DNA from: Diploscapter coronatus
Taxonomy: Eukaryota > Nematoda > Chromadorea > Rhabditida > Rhabditidae
Reading direction: 5' to 3'
DNA: 64,000 nt
NCBI GenBank assembly: GCA_964036155.1
Contig: OZ038423.1
Span: 57,117,249-57,181,248, forward strand
This document shows positions 25,648-38,183 of this stretch, piece after piece. A program made the translations under genes and the position numbers. A model generated the notes under the pieces. The model made no database searches. It saw nothing but the letters and a program-made list of their open reading frames with translations, and had not been told where the DNA came from. How positions within the stretch are numbered: the stretch's first letter is position 1; each line of letters starts with the position of its first letter.

Positions 25648-26534
25648 GCTGCTGCTCAAAAGTGTTGGAATTTTTGCATAAGCCGTAATAAAATGATTCT
25701 TTTTTGGTATAAACAATTTAATAACATAATAAAATGATAATATATGATCAATAACATTACGAAAAACACGCCCATTCATTTTTTCACGTTACTTGTCAAA
25801 AAAATTGAGTTATTATTCAGTCACTTATTCGAATACCAAAGTGCCGTTATTTAGCATGAAAAATAATCATTTTTAACAAATTTTCAGCAAAATAGGTTGA
25901 ATTTAACTTCTGAACACATTTCTCGAGTTTATGTTTTGGGCATAAAACGTGAAAAAAAATTATACCACAAAACCTTTGCACTTTGGCCTATCTATTAAAG
26001 CCAGCTACGGTAATCGGTCATGATCTGGCCTGTATTCTACCCAGAAATGTTTGTTTTCTTCTCAAATTAAAGTATATGATTCTCCAACATATCACAGTGC
26101 ATATTTGCACGTATTTAGTCATAGCCTGACACTGATGGATATGAACAGGATATGCTAAAGCTACCCTATTCTATGACTAATCAAACAACGCTTTCTGACA
26201 TGAGTAAAATTGAGCCTAAAACCGAACCAAATTCGAAATTTATGCTTGCATGATAGCTAGTTATTATTTTAAAACATCTTTCATAAGTTTCTGCCACTTG
26301 AAAATGCCCACTGACAATCATCCATAAGACTACCACAACAGCTAATATATCAAGCATTGAAGAGCGGTCTTGCATCCTTTATCAATTTATTATTTCATGT
26401 CCAAAACATAATAAATCAGCTCAATTTATGTAAAACTATGCAAAATAGAGCAAATATATCATTTTTACAAAATAAAGCAAATTAGAAAGCGAAAATCGCC
26501 ATTTTGCAAGAACTTCCAAGACTTTTGAGCGGCA
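25648..26534. mobile_element. degraded Tc1/mariner-like element, non-autonomous
   Basis: Left end reads GCTGCTGCTCAAAAGTGTTG and the right end, read on the minus strand, GCCGCTCAAAAGTCTTGGAA; the shared core is GCTCAAAAGT.TTGGAA. The interval of about 890 nt is AT-rich with no intact transposase frame. The core resembles the ends of the smaller element at 45385-45592. Confidence 0.4.
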
Positions 26535-26544
26535 CTATATAAAA

Positions 26545-26823
26545 GTGGCCATAGAAAACGCCAAAATAGGAAGTAAGCCCCTTCAAAGTGGGTGTCCACG
26601 AAAGATCACTATCAGAATCGATGAACCACCCATAGAAATGCTTGTTCACCAGAATATCCTGTCAGCAAGTGCGCACCCGCAGGCACTCGCGGGATTTTTA
26701 TATTGCAAAATCGTGTTCATTTTCCTGGTTCATTCTGGTGGAATCTTTCGATCAAAAATAATGTTTATCCTATATTCTCTTCACGAATATCTCAGTTATA
26801 TCACAGTCGAGCTGTTTAATTAA
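26545..26823 (+). pseudogene. possible Tc1-type transposase N-terminal fragment
   Basis: A 92-codon open frame contains GSKPLQSGCPRKITIRIDEP, which is like the GRPRKTT..DR linker between the two helix-turn-helix motifs of Tc1 transposases. Nothing recognisable follows, and the neighbouring inverted end faces the wrong way for a complete element, so this would be a relic. The similarity is short and may be chance. Confidence 0.25.
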
Positions 26824-27515
26824 GAAAAAACGAAGAATATCATTTTTGTGAATCCATTTGCGGTCCCTAAATATGATATTATGAACTGAATATTTAATTA
26901 ATTTGAAAGTATGCACCGGTAAGTTGAATTTGATTGATTGAAACTTTGAGTCTTTAATGAAGTCTATTTTCTGTTAGAATGATGACTTTTGCAAGTTCTC
27001 ACCATATGTGTGCCTGTTATGGTATCACTTCTTGACATATTTGCTTCTCAGTTTGCAGTCAGCTTTTCATGATGCAACTTGCCTGCATCCTATCCTATTA
27101 TGAAGAAGTCGCTATTATAAGGTGCACAATGTTCATGCAAGAACACCATGCACCTGTTATGACATCATGTCTGTCATATTTCCATATGTTGCGACTCTTT
27201 TCGTCCTTTTTGATCAGTTCTCCGGTAAAACCCGTTTCACGTTGCTTTTCTTTCATCGCGTTTTCACCGTCGTCGTTCAAGCCTTTCTCTTTCTCTGACC
27301 CTCCCCCTCTTCTCTTTCCTAATTCCTACCATTCAATTCTCATTTCGACCCCCCTCACGTTTTCAATTTACCTTTACCTTTACAAAGTCAATCGACTCGT
27401 TCTTGGTTGAAAACTGACGAGCCAACAATTATTCGAAATAACACATATTAACCCGTCAATATTTCAGTTGCTTTATTTGAAAGGCTGAAAGCTACAAAAG
27501 GAGCAAGATATAGAG

Positions 27516-30500
27516 ATGTCTGAAAGTGGCAAAGTACTTGGAGTCGAACGAAAGGTAGGAATCTCCTTCTAATAAATTATTTTTGAACTAATTTCATGGA
27601 CTTTTTAATATCTTCCTCACTATATTCTAGACTCGTTTCGCGTTACTATTATTGCCTCTTACGAAGATCAGTTTTTTAATCTGTCTATTTCGAAATGCAC
27701 GATTTCTACTCTTTTCCTGAGTTTTGTATTCTGAATATTTCATCCTTGGTTTAAATTTAGTACTTTTTCGATTATATTTCTTCCCGAAAACATGTCCTGC
27801 GTGATAAATTCGCTATGAATCTATGAATGAGAGTAGAAGCATGTAAACATTCATGACAAAAAGCGTTCGACATTGATCCTGCCGCTGATTCTTTCATTCG
27901 TCTTTTTATAGCCTTATCTAAATTCCTCCTTTGATGACCACATTTTATTTGCGCATTAGGAAAATAGCCATTTGATCAAAGATATTCTAAATTTTTATTC
28001 AGAAAAATGAAGTCAAGTTTAATTCTAACGTCTCTACTTTACTGTTAGATAAATCCATTTTTCGAACTAATAAAAATTATTTTATACTTTTTCCGAATAA
28101 TAATAAGCTCATCGCACGGTAATCCCAACGAAAGATCATTTTTCATGATACCCCAAAAGTAAAAAATCGTCGTTTTCGAAAAATGTGCACAAAAATACAT
28201 TTCCCCGGAATGGTAAAAATTCGAATTTTTGAAACTACTAGTTTTCGATGCTTTCTCTCTGCCAAATTTAGGTCGTAATTTAGAAAATGGTGAAAAAATC
28301 GGTCAACATAATGAAAAATGCTCATTTTTACTGTGTCGATGAAACGATTTTTGCGAAATTGTCTGGAAAAATGGCATATTTTTAGAAGTTCATCTCTATT
28401 CTTCTGATCATCGGAATATGCTACATGTTTTTGCTCTTTTTCCTGAATCGAGGTAAAAATTTAATTGTTTTTCCTTCTAAAAAATAAGAGCAGTCTTTTT
28501 CTCACTTTCAAAAGGGAGAGACAACGGAAGACGCGAGCTCTATAAGAGACGCAATGAAGACAGAAGAAAGAGTATGCACTCCTTTCGCAAGATTGATCAT
28601 ATCACTTCGCCCATTATTGCTTTTTTCATAACAAATTCAATTTTTCTATCATTAATCATATTTTAGCTCTTTTCCATCTGGCTAAAAATTTGGATGGAAA
28701 GTATCATGCTTTTCTGGGCAATGCCAAGCATCCGACCTTCACTATTCTGGCGGTAAGCCAAAATTTGTAATCTTTATTAAATAGATGTCTTAAAACCCCT
28801 ATTTCTGCGCTGAAATAGCGTTTCTACTGAGTTTGTCGCTGGAGAACGACCATTAATCTGCATGTGAGAAGTGTTAAACTGTGACCTACGAGAAATGGAA
28901 AGAAGTGGGAATGTTTACAAGCGACTTCGTTTGATTCGTAGTGATGAGATTGCTATGCAATTACTCTTCTGCGGGTATATTTCAGGTTTCTCAAATCTGA
29001 TTCTCTGAGAAATAGACACGATCTGAAAAATGATTCGGAAATAGGAAAAAAAGGAAGAAGTGACTATTGGATAGCCAGAGAGCAGGGTTGAATTGAGAAA
29101 AATTCCTCGTCATCTGATGGTCACTTTGTGAAAGTGATTCTATTTTCGAATTATCAGAAATTTACGTACGATCTGAAACGCGACAATCGTAAAAGTTTCG
29201 GGTAATTGGGAAATGTTCTGAAATAAAGGGGAAAACGAATCGAATCAAGAGACAATCAAACGGAAAATGGGAAGAGATAAAATTTAGGGAAAAATTTAAT
29301 TTACAGAAAGTGGAAATTGTCTTAAAAGTCTATTATCAAAAATTTTAGATCATCATTTACACGGCTACAGTATTTGCGATATGGTACATTGCGAAGGCCT
29401 CCAAGAAACGGCAAAGTTTGATGGTGCTATTCTTGACCAACGTAAGGTTTTTTAAACCCATTCTTTGCTAATGAGTAGTTTGTTCTCTTACTGTTGTAAC
29501 ATCATCAAACCAATCCCTAGAAGCTAGTCAAAATTCATTTTCCGAAAGAACTTTGCTGCTAATCAAATAAATTAATGACTGTCTGGAAACTCATATTTTT
29601 CCAAGTTTTTCTTACGATGTTTCCTAGATCATATCGTTTTCAGAGGAAAAAATTATCAATTAAATTTGAATTAACCGGAAAACTTCTCTCAGCTTGATAA
29701 AATTTCCGCCTCATTTTCCTAATATGATTCGGAAAGATCTAAACGAAGCATAAATTCGAATTGATTTGAAAATCGCGGTTACACTTCGAATCAGCATTTA
29801 CCGCGCTCTATAAAAAATTTTCGGAAACAACATTTTCCCTAAATCTATCATTTTTCACACAGAATCGATCATTTTGATCAAGTTACAGATCTCTTCAACT
29901 TGAGTTTTAGCCTTCAATACGAAGGAAATATTTCGATCTTTAATTTTGAAGTAGCTTTTCAATAAATTCATAAAGATCAGCATCTAAAAATTTAAAGCTA
30001 GTAATTTTGAGCTATTTTCATTTTTTTCACAAAAAATAGCAATAGCGCCGAGCAATTCTGACTAATTCTAAAAAAAGGAATTCTCAAGTTTTTCATCTTT
30101 CGCATTTTTTCAAATTGGCACGAAAAACGGTTTAAATGCCTGTTGGCGAAGATCAGCCTTGTCTTACCGCCCTTTTTCTTCCTGTTCGAATTAGTAAACT
30201 GACTGAGCTACGTGACCTTTTTCGGGCACGCGCCCTGATTTTTCAATTCTCACATAAAAATAGAAAATCTATCTATCTATCCTATAGTCTTTTCGTGTTT
30301 ATATCTTTTCTTGCTATTTATTTCCGAATCAGAAATAGATCGAATAGTAAGTCAAGATCCAATAAAAATAAAGTCATATGATATAAAACCGTAAATATCT
30401 ACTCTTCATAATCTAAGTTGGAGCCAAATATTTACGATAAATTATATGATATCTATTGTCAAAAGTCGTGTAAAATAGTTCAATTTTAGAAACCAATAAT

Positions 30501-31783
30501 TTAGTCAAAAGTATATAAATTCGTCACTAGACTGTCTGGAATCTCTGGCATACACTATTTACTCCATAAATTTCACATCAGCTGATAAATTGACAAAATC
30601 GTCGATTCATCAAATTAGCGGTTGAAATTTTTAACCAATTAGCCGAGAAAATACCGTCTGAATTTGTGCTGCTAGACAACTTGAAAACATCGAGGAAATG
30701 GGCGTTTTTCTTGCATTTCGCTTCATTGACTCTAGTTTTCCTTAACTTCACAGAAATTGTAAACAAATTAACTGGCGGTTTTAATTTTCAAACTGAAATA
30801 ATAGAAATCATTGCATTCCGATAACTTGAATCTGAGTATAAATTCTGTGATGTTACACTATTCATTTTACATAACATTTAATGACATTTCATATTTCACA
30901 ATTTCTAAAGGGAAAATGGTCGTAAAATCAAGTAAAAATGGAAAATAGCGTAGGCTACAAATTGAAATTGGACACATGTCGGTAAAAATGAAAAACTCGA
31001 ATTTTCAGGCGATCATTGGGTTCTTCGCTCTACTCTTCCTGATAATCATATCTATAATTGGAACCGGTAAATCAGTTCACTTTTCAACCAACTAATTTAA
31101 TCTGAAACCCGAGTGTGGGAAATAAATTTCTATAATTTAAAAATTTATTGATTTTTTTTAAATTTCAGTCCGACTCGTTAATGAAGAGGAAAAGTGGTTC
31201 ATACTGGCTTTTCATGCAGTGACGCTAGTGCCGCTCATGATATGTGAGTAAATTAAAATAGTATCTTAATTTAAGTTAAACATAAAATAATTCAAACTAT
31301 AAGGATAAATTTATCTAAAAATTTAATACAGAGATCTTCTTTAGTTTACGGTAAATATTTCGCAATGGCATTTTTATAAGATATTTTTTGCAACAAATCA
31401 TCATTTTTATCGATCCTAACTTGGTTTCAAACTCCTGAGGTTGGACTACAAAAATCGACGTCAGTTTGAAATCGCGAACGGCCAAATTCAAACCCGTTTT
31501 GTCGAGTGCCCCTCCACTTGTGTGCATTCATTGTGCATTTTTAGAGAAGAAAAAATAGCTAAGATTTTTATTTTATAACGGAATCGAACGGTTAATGATG
31601 ATGTTATGCGTGAATCATTGTGAAATAGTGAATTAGAAAAATGGGCTTATCATTTTAGAAGAAAAATTACGAGATAATCTATCATTTCAAATTAAAAGAT
31701 TTTTTTTAATTTCAGTGCACGGCATCATCACCTTCCTACTGTACAGATTCTACAAAGCCACGCCTTCTGAATCCCATCATTAA
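27516..31783 (+). CDS. small four-transmembrane protein, array member 4
   Basis: Exon 1 (27516-27555) encodes MSESGKVLGVERK and lies 48 nt after an acceptor (ATATTTCAG). Later exons: about 28386-28455 (FISILLIIGICYMFLLFFL, TM1), 28515-28571 (basic, GRRELYKRRNEDRRK), 28668-28752 (FHLAKNLDGKYHAFLGNAKH), 29350-29442 (IIIYTATVFAIWYIA, TM2), 31009-31066 (GFFALLFLIIISIIGT, TM3), 31170-31241 (LAFHAVTLVPLMI) and 31716-31783 (LHGIITFLLYRFYKATPSES). All junctions keep phase. The short first exon before TM1 and the later one-TM-per-exon plan match the three upstream genes, but introns are far longer (one about 1.6 kb) and the sequence has diverged; the basic loop is unique to this member. Not recognised; a membrane role is inferred only from hydrophobicity. 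Confidence 0.7.
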
Positions 31784-32923
31784 AATTAAATTTTTTAAGA
31801 TAATTTAAATTTAGAAAGCTATAACCTCAAACTGCTATGTCCAATAATCGAGCTTTATTAGTTTTAGGTAAAAAGAATCATCGCAATCTCAAATTCACCC
31901 GTTTCTTTGTATTTTATTATTGTTACTTTGAAAAAACTTTCGGAACTGCCATATATTACTCAATTACGTAATTTTAAGATGCGTAATTTCTTTACATTTT
32001 TTTTCGAATATTCACTCTCGATGTTCATATAATGTGATATCCTGACGACTTTTCACTTTGTATCATCTAAAATCTAAATTTTAAGACACTATGCTCACTT
32101 TGGGTACAAATATCGACGTTTAAGAATCTTTGTTCTATTTTTACAAATACGAAATTTCAAGAAGTAATCCTTCCTCTTTCAGCAAATTCCAATTACTTTC
32201 GATTTACTTAACTCGCATTCAAACTTCGACGTGTTAGTTTTTCACCAACGGAACCGTCTATCGAGAATAAAAAACGAGTTGATAAATTTCATGAGAACAA
32301 ATTGATTGATTGCTTGTTCGTTGACACTAAAATACGATTTAGTTTTATTTATCTCGAGTCCCCAACCTTCGCCCCTTGAAGGAATATGTTTTTGGTAGAA
32401 ACGTGGTAGTTGGAAATTAAAAATTTGGAAAGGAAGTACCCTTTAAACCAAAAAATGTCCATGAAAAACCCTATTTTGATCGACAGTAAACCTGATGAAA
32501 TGGTTCACTGTAAAAATCAAGTTAAAACACTCGCGCACAAACAATATTTCGTTTTCGAAAATGTGTTTATTTTGGGTGACAGATTTTTGTGATTTTTTCG
32601 GTCTAGAAAATTTTTGTTTATTTTTTCTTCGCGAAAATTTTATTTATATCCCGGTGATATTTCTGCACAACAACTTTTTTCGAAATATCAATTTAGCATA
32701 TCTGGTTGGGGACCCTATATTTATCTACCACATTTTAAATTCGTACCATTTAAGCTTTCATTAAAATAGCTTGTAAAAATAACTATAAGATACAAACTTT
32801 AGCTCCATCTATGATTTATTTATAATATTTACATCATCTAAATAACAATATAATTTTAAATTTATATCGCTTAAGTTCTAAAACCCGTGTTTAATTCAAT
32901 TAAAATATTCAATTGAAACAAAA
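31784..32923. other. intergenic region between convergent genes
   Basis: AT-rich, with no exon-like segment on either strand. It holds the 3' flank of the four-TM gene on the plus strand and of the small membrane protein gene on the minus strand. Confidence 0.5.
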
Positions 32924-33537
32924 CTACTCCTTTTTAATTTTCCAGGGGAATTGGAAAGGGTTTGCCGGCCTGGGTGATCCCCAGTCTCGGTTAATTGTGA
33001 TGTTGTGTTCTTTAATTTCGATGCCGACAACTTTCGCCAGGAAAATCACCACCAGAATTGTCGCAATCACAAAACAGACCACGAATACATAAAATGTTTC
33101 CTGGAAGTAATTATTATTTCAAATATTAAGGAGAATTTCAGTTATAAGTAATGACCTAAGATTACAGAATTAAGTTTTCGCTTTCTTTATTTAGGTACTT
33201 TTTTTTAAAATAAATTTAAGTACAAAAATTTTATTAGAACATCAACTTTAGGTCAATTCTAACTTGTACTTTGAGTACTGAAAGTGCATTTAAACTTTAT
33301 GCAATCTACAGATCATCGAAAATAACAAATTGAAAAATTTTCCAACCTCATCGAAAATTTCGTTAAACGTGGGGATATTCATGTTTAGAGTGTGCAATAT
33401 TTCCAACGCCCAAGCTTGCCTTCCTCTGGGGCGTTTACCCTAAAAATAATCAATTTTAAAGTTTTAAAAGTAAATCTTACCTGGAAATAATAATCTCCCC
33501 ATAAATGATCCTTCTGCTTATTTAGATTGATCGTCAT
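32924..33537 (-). CDS. small single-pass membrane protein, about 108 residues, unrecognised
   Basis: Three exons on the minus strand: 33537-33481 (MTINLNKQKDHLWGDYYFQ), 33439-33347 (basic start GKRPRGRQAW, then helical) and 33100-32924. Junctions are canonical and in phase. A single hydrophobic span, FYVFVVCFVIATILVVIFL, follows the acidic IFDEE; the residues after it are IEIKEHNITINRDWGSPRP and a basic tail ending in a lysine-rich KIKKE. A C-terminal lysine pair could act as an ER-retrieval signal. No signal peptide, so a signal-anchor or tail-proximal membrane protein. I do not recognise the family. Confidence 0.75.
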
Positions 33538-34162
33538 TTAGACAATTCTTATGGGAAATTCGAATAAAATCGAAAAGTTCTAGAAATATTGGATAGAGCG
33601 AAAGCTTAGTGTGCAAGCCTCTTGCGAGAAGGACTTTATTGATCCTTTTCTCATTTCTCTTGACTCTCTCTATCTTCAACACTATATCTTCTTTCTTCTC
33701 TCTCTAAACGAAAAGCTCGCTTTTCTCTAGCTTCTCTATTCATTATTGTTTCCAGAAAAGATTAGTAAAATATTTTTATTCAAATATAATTTTTTTCATA
33801 AATTATACAATAAAATTCTAAAATAAATGAATATCCTAAAATGTTCTAATCTGAGATCTAAAATTTTTGAGTATCATCGAAATATTATTTGCATAAAATT
33901 TTCATTAACGAGGTCACCGGCTCGGAAAGTCATGTGTTCACTGGGGAATTTAGGCTCATGAAAAAATCTAATTCGGAGTTAAAATTATTGCTTTATAACA
34001 ACAAATTTTGTTGCAAAATTGAATACTTTCGCAACATTTCACAAAATTAATGATGAACATGATAAAGAAAAACACTACATAATTTCACACTCAAAAATAT
34101 GATAAGCTCATTAGACTCAATAAATTAATAAAAAATAAGTAAGAATGAGATTTGTGATTTGA
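33538..34162. other. intergenic region
   Basis: The part at 33640-33720 is CT-rich, the likely promoter of the small membrane protein gene; the remainder is AT-rich 3' flank of the glutamate transporter. No gene seen. Confidence 0.5.
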
Positions 34163-37100
34163 TCACCAATCTTGGTAGTGCGGGTTGGCTGCCACTTGGC
34201 TGTTGCTTCCGTCGTCCCAAGCGGGTGCGAACGGGTTCGTCCCGGCTGGAGCCATCGTCATGTTTCGGCCTAAATTTTTATCTTTTAATTTTTTAAAATT
34301 TTAATTAAATCTCTAGGACCGTTAAATAATCATCAAAAATTATCTTTAAAGACTAGATCTTATATTTATTGACTCCATTTAGAGTTCTCAAGAATATTGA
34401 AAGGACTGATGCGCCCCTTCTTCCGTTTTTAATCACCTAAATTATCCTGTGTGCCAGATCCCGCAATCGGGGTCATTCCTAGCGATTCCTGCTTCGCGGT
34501 TCCGTATCCTGAAACTCGGGGTCCTTCTAGGAAAGAAAATCCAAATAAACCTGTCGTTCCATTATTCTTCAGCAGCCCAGTTGCAGTGTTACCGCCTTGC
34601 TGGTTCCAGGGCTCTTCTTCCTCCTTCGGCTCTGCCCAATCTTGCAGCTCTCCTGATGCGTAGACCGCGTAGAAGGTGACACCGGTGAAGTGGATTAAAG
34701 AGGCTAGGAGGAAGACCTGAAATTTTAAAATTTATTAATAGAATTCGATGTCATCAACCATTGATACGATATGAAGTGAAACTTTGTGGCCCTTGAAATA
34801 AAACGAGATTTCGTTAAAATAGTTAAAATCAAAAATCAGTCTTTTATCAGATTCACACCTTCGTCCACCCATGCGCTCCATTAGCAGTGAAGTATTCAGT
34901 GACGAAGGGGCAGGTTAGACCGGCCAGCGTTCCTATGCCGTTCGAGAAACCCATCAAAATGGCTGCATACCGAGGAGCAATATCCAAGTGGTTGACGTTG
35001 AAGCCTAAATTTCAACTTCACCCATTTTTACGATAAATTTGAAGTAGTTGGAAAAGAAAGCGATGATTCGGTACGTTCATGAACTTAATCTATGAAAAAT
35101 CGACTTGTATTGGGAAACTTAGAAATCTCAGTTTTTGGTAATTCAATTGATATAATGGTCAAAGAACCGCTCGTTGTTCAGAGAAAAAGTCACTTCAGCA
35201 TCAATAGCATTTTTATTTTCATTGGGTCAATAACAAAGAATCGACTAATTGTTTAATTCAATTAGCTTCGATTTTGTTTCTGATACCTGATATGGCGAAT
35301 CCAGAGCAGCCAACTGCGAGAATCAGCGCGATAATGGCTGTGGATTCCTTGTTCGTGTAGGCGACGATCAGCATGAACGCGGCTTCACCTCCAAATCCTG
35401 AAAAAGGACTTAGTTTTGAAAGTTTTACTACTTCTGACTCGTTATGGAGGAAAGTTGGCAATTGATTTGTGTAAAAACTGGAAGTGAAAGAACTTAATCA
35501 ATTTGAAAAAAAACCGTATGATACCTCCACAATTGAATATCTTCCTAACCGCCGTCGTCGATAGGATTTTATTCGACCTCAGATAGTCAGCGAGTTGACC
35601 TCCGAAGAGCACTATCAAACCCATGACGGCGTGAGGTAACGCTGCTACTAAGCCGGACTGAAATTAAGACATGACGAATCACTAATCGAAGATAATGAAA
35701 TCTTTTTTCAATGGAAAGATTCATGGCAATTCAGCAAAAACTATGAAGATCGTAATCAGTAAACTCAACTGTTAGTGTGTTCTTTTTATGTTAACAGGAA
35801 TAGAAGAATCCTATAAAGTCCTTACATCATTTATCCGCATCCCTAGCGCTTCCTTCATGTACGTCAGCTGGTTCTGTAGCAGCAGATAGAATGTCCAGCT
35901 TCTGGCGAAATTCGCTACAATGATCGCCCAGACTGGTTTGGAAGTCAGAATCGCTTTCCAAGGTATGGATTTCAGCTGAATTTGTATTATTCGAGGGAAT
36001 TTACTTTGAAACTCTCTCAGGCAGCCTGATACCGGATGACATAATGAAACGAGACAAGGAGAAATAGTGCGAGAAAAGGTGTTTCACCCTACCCTATTTT
36101 GACTGTCTCGTGTTATGATGTCATGCGGTTTACAAGTAGTTCCACTTCATACCGTTGGATGCGAGCTTGAAACATGCCCTATTGCGTCTTCAATGAATTT
36201 CTTCTCTTCTTGGGAAATTGTCGGATGGTAGGCGGGTTTTTCGAAGCTCAAGAAGAACCAAAGTATTGTCCAGATCATTCCGCAAAATCCTTTAAAAAAT
36301 GAATTTCTTCAACTTTATCGAAACAGTAACTACCATAGAGATAAAACGGCGACCCCCACGAGACGTACGACACAAGAAACGCTGACAGCGGTAGTCCCAG
36401 CACAGCTCCAGCATAGCTGCCAGTAAATGCAGTGGTAGCTAATTTCGATCGTTCCAATGGTGGAGCCCAGTACCGCCACACGCCGTGCATCGCCGGGTAA
36501 CAGAAGCCCTAAATTTCTTGATGAGGAAAAATTGGTAAGTTACAAAAAATCGTCAAGTCAAGAATATTTGATAGGTCTTTAATTGAACCTGATTGAATTA
36601 TATACATGGCGTTTTAATTCATACTGACCTGCGCAAGACCCTGAACGATCTGAATAACAGCGACTAAAGTATCACTTTTCGACTTGAATCCATACGGCAG
36701 GAAGATATTTAGAGTCGACCCGATTCCTATTCCAATGCCGAATAATCTAAATCAACTCATTTACTTGTGAAAGAGAACGAGGTTCAACTTATTCGGAGGA
36801 AACTTCGCAGCAAGGAATCCAGCGGGTATCTGAGTGACGAGGTACCCATAGAAGAATGATGATTCCATGACGCTCAGCTCTTCTCGAGTCCAATTAAATT
36901 CGTGGATCTAAAAATTTTAGGAAACTGAAGACTGCGAAAAATATCGCACCATTGAAATTTTGAACAACAAGAATATGACTGTATATTTTCTAATAGTAAG
37001 GAATCTTCTAATTTACAAACCTGGTATTTTTGATGGACTTAAATTCATAAAAACTCTTATTTCATTAAGAAGAATGATAATTGAATGCACTAGATATTTT

Positions 37101-38183
37101 GTCATAACAGATTTCTTGACCATTGAACTATATATAGTTTAAATGAGTTTGGTGAACTTACATGCTTTCTTCCCCACGGGTCGGTATAGTTTTTGAACAT
37201 GTGATTCTTCGCCGCGCCGAAATTACATCGAATCCCAAAAACGATGAGAAATCCGATATTCGCTAGAACCGCCAATTGCCATCGCTTTCGACATTTAGCT
37301 AACTTTGTTGTTTCGATAAACTGAAGATTGAAAAATAAAAAATATCTCAAATTTTGCCAAATTTACCCTCAAAATTGGATTCGAATGGACTTGCAGTTTC
37401 GAATTATCGTATTCATGATTATTGTGGGTTTGATTGGTTGGTGCGGAACTGAAAACAGATCATTTTTCTAAATTTAAAGATTTCTTAACCCAGACTGATA
37501 CCCATCCGCAGCTCCGTCGTTCAACTTCGTAGCGCCTTGATCATTCTTGAACAGACTAAAATATTCTTGTTACACTTTTCAAATTTATTTATTTTTTAGT
37601 TTCAGACTTTTTAGCTAGGTCGATTAAACTCGTGAATGATTCATTAGAGTTTCCCCAAAATGCGCACTTTTCCTCTATTTTCTTTTTATTGCACTTCGTC
37701 GATTTAGTGTGAAAATTAGAGAGAAAATGAATGTAACGACGAAGGAGTAGCAATTAGGCAAAACAATTTCATTCAGCTATTTTCGCAACTTTTCGGGAAT
37801 TATAAGATTTTTACTTCCACCAGGAAGAAAATTAGCGCAAATATTGATTTTGAATATATTTCAATCAAAAAATAGCTACATTTCTTTCTTCGACCTGCAA
37901 TCATTTTTAAATAAGTTAACGTACAATTTAGAAAACTTGTTCAGTTGTCTAGCAACTCGAAAAATTCAATTCTCAAACTGTGCTCAGATAGGAAATTGGC
38001 CTAGGATTGGTTATTTCCTATATTAAATTGCGGATATTAATGAAAAATGCTATTTTATTCAATTTAGACCAGACTATGAAAAATCAAAATAACCCACTTT
38101 GTTACAGGCTTCTTGTACTCGTTGAATTGCCCCTTTCCTTTCTCCCAAGCATCGTTGAAGGATGATGGGACGAATGAAGCCAT
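34163..38183 (-). CDS. eat-4: vesicular glutamate transporter (SLC17A6-8 family), EAT-4 orthologue
   Basis: About 13 exons on the minus strand, roughly 600 residues, from [16 protein letters not shown] at 38183 to PHYQDW and the stop at 34163. It loads glutamate into synaptic vesicles using the proton-motive force. Family hallmarks in order: [20 protein letters not shown] (TM1), [64 protein letters not shown]-type segment [77 protein letters not shown] and [20 protein letters not shown]. Arg residues in the IRCNFG and YWAPPLERS segments, essential in vertebrate VGLUTs, are present. The C-terminal NPHYQxW tail is shared with C. elegans EAT-4, which strongly supports a nematode source. A small inverted repeat (36031-36131) lies in one intron. 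Confidence 0.96.
36031..36131. repeat. inverted repeat inside an eat-4 intron, probable MITE
   Basis: Left arm ACCGGATGACATAATGAAAC (from 36031) and right arm, read on the minus strand, ACCGCATGACATCATAACAC pair along at least 27 nt with few mismatches, around a spacer of about 45 nt. The arms resemble those at 9663-9772, so both may belong to one family. Confidence 0.6.

Larger units (their letters stand above)
24830..27515. other. intergenic region with transposon remnants
   Basis: No host gene seen. A pair of inverted ends (25648-25678 and 26503-26534) suggests a degraded Tc1/mariner-like element, and an open frame at 26545-26823 has a short stretch like a Tc1 transposase DNA-binding domain (separate entries). 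The part at 27200-27420 is CT-rich and probably the promoter of the next gene. Confidence 0.5.

Noticed and set aside
26990..27190. Apparent duplication CACCATATG...CTGTTATGG...GACATATTT
   Set aside because: Matches are short and gapped, not clearly above chance in this AT-rich sequence.
30130..30240. tRNA-like string on the minus strand (ACGTAGCTCAGTCAG and TTCGAACAGG)
   Set aside because: A-box- and B-box-like motifs are only about 15 nt apart, with no anticodon arm and no acceptor stem pairing. At best a fragment of a tRNA-derived repeat.
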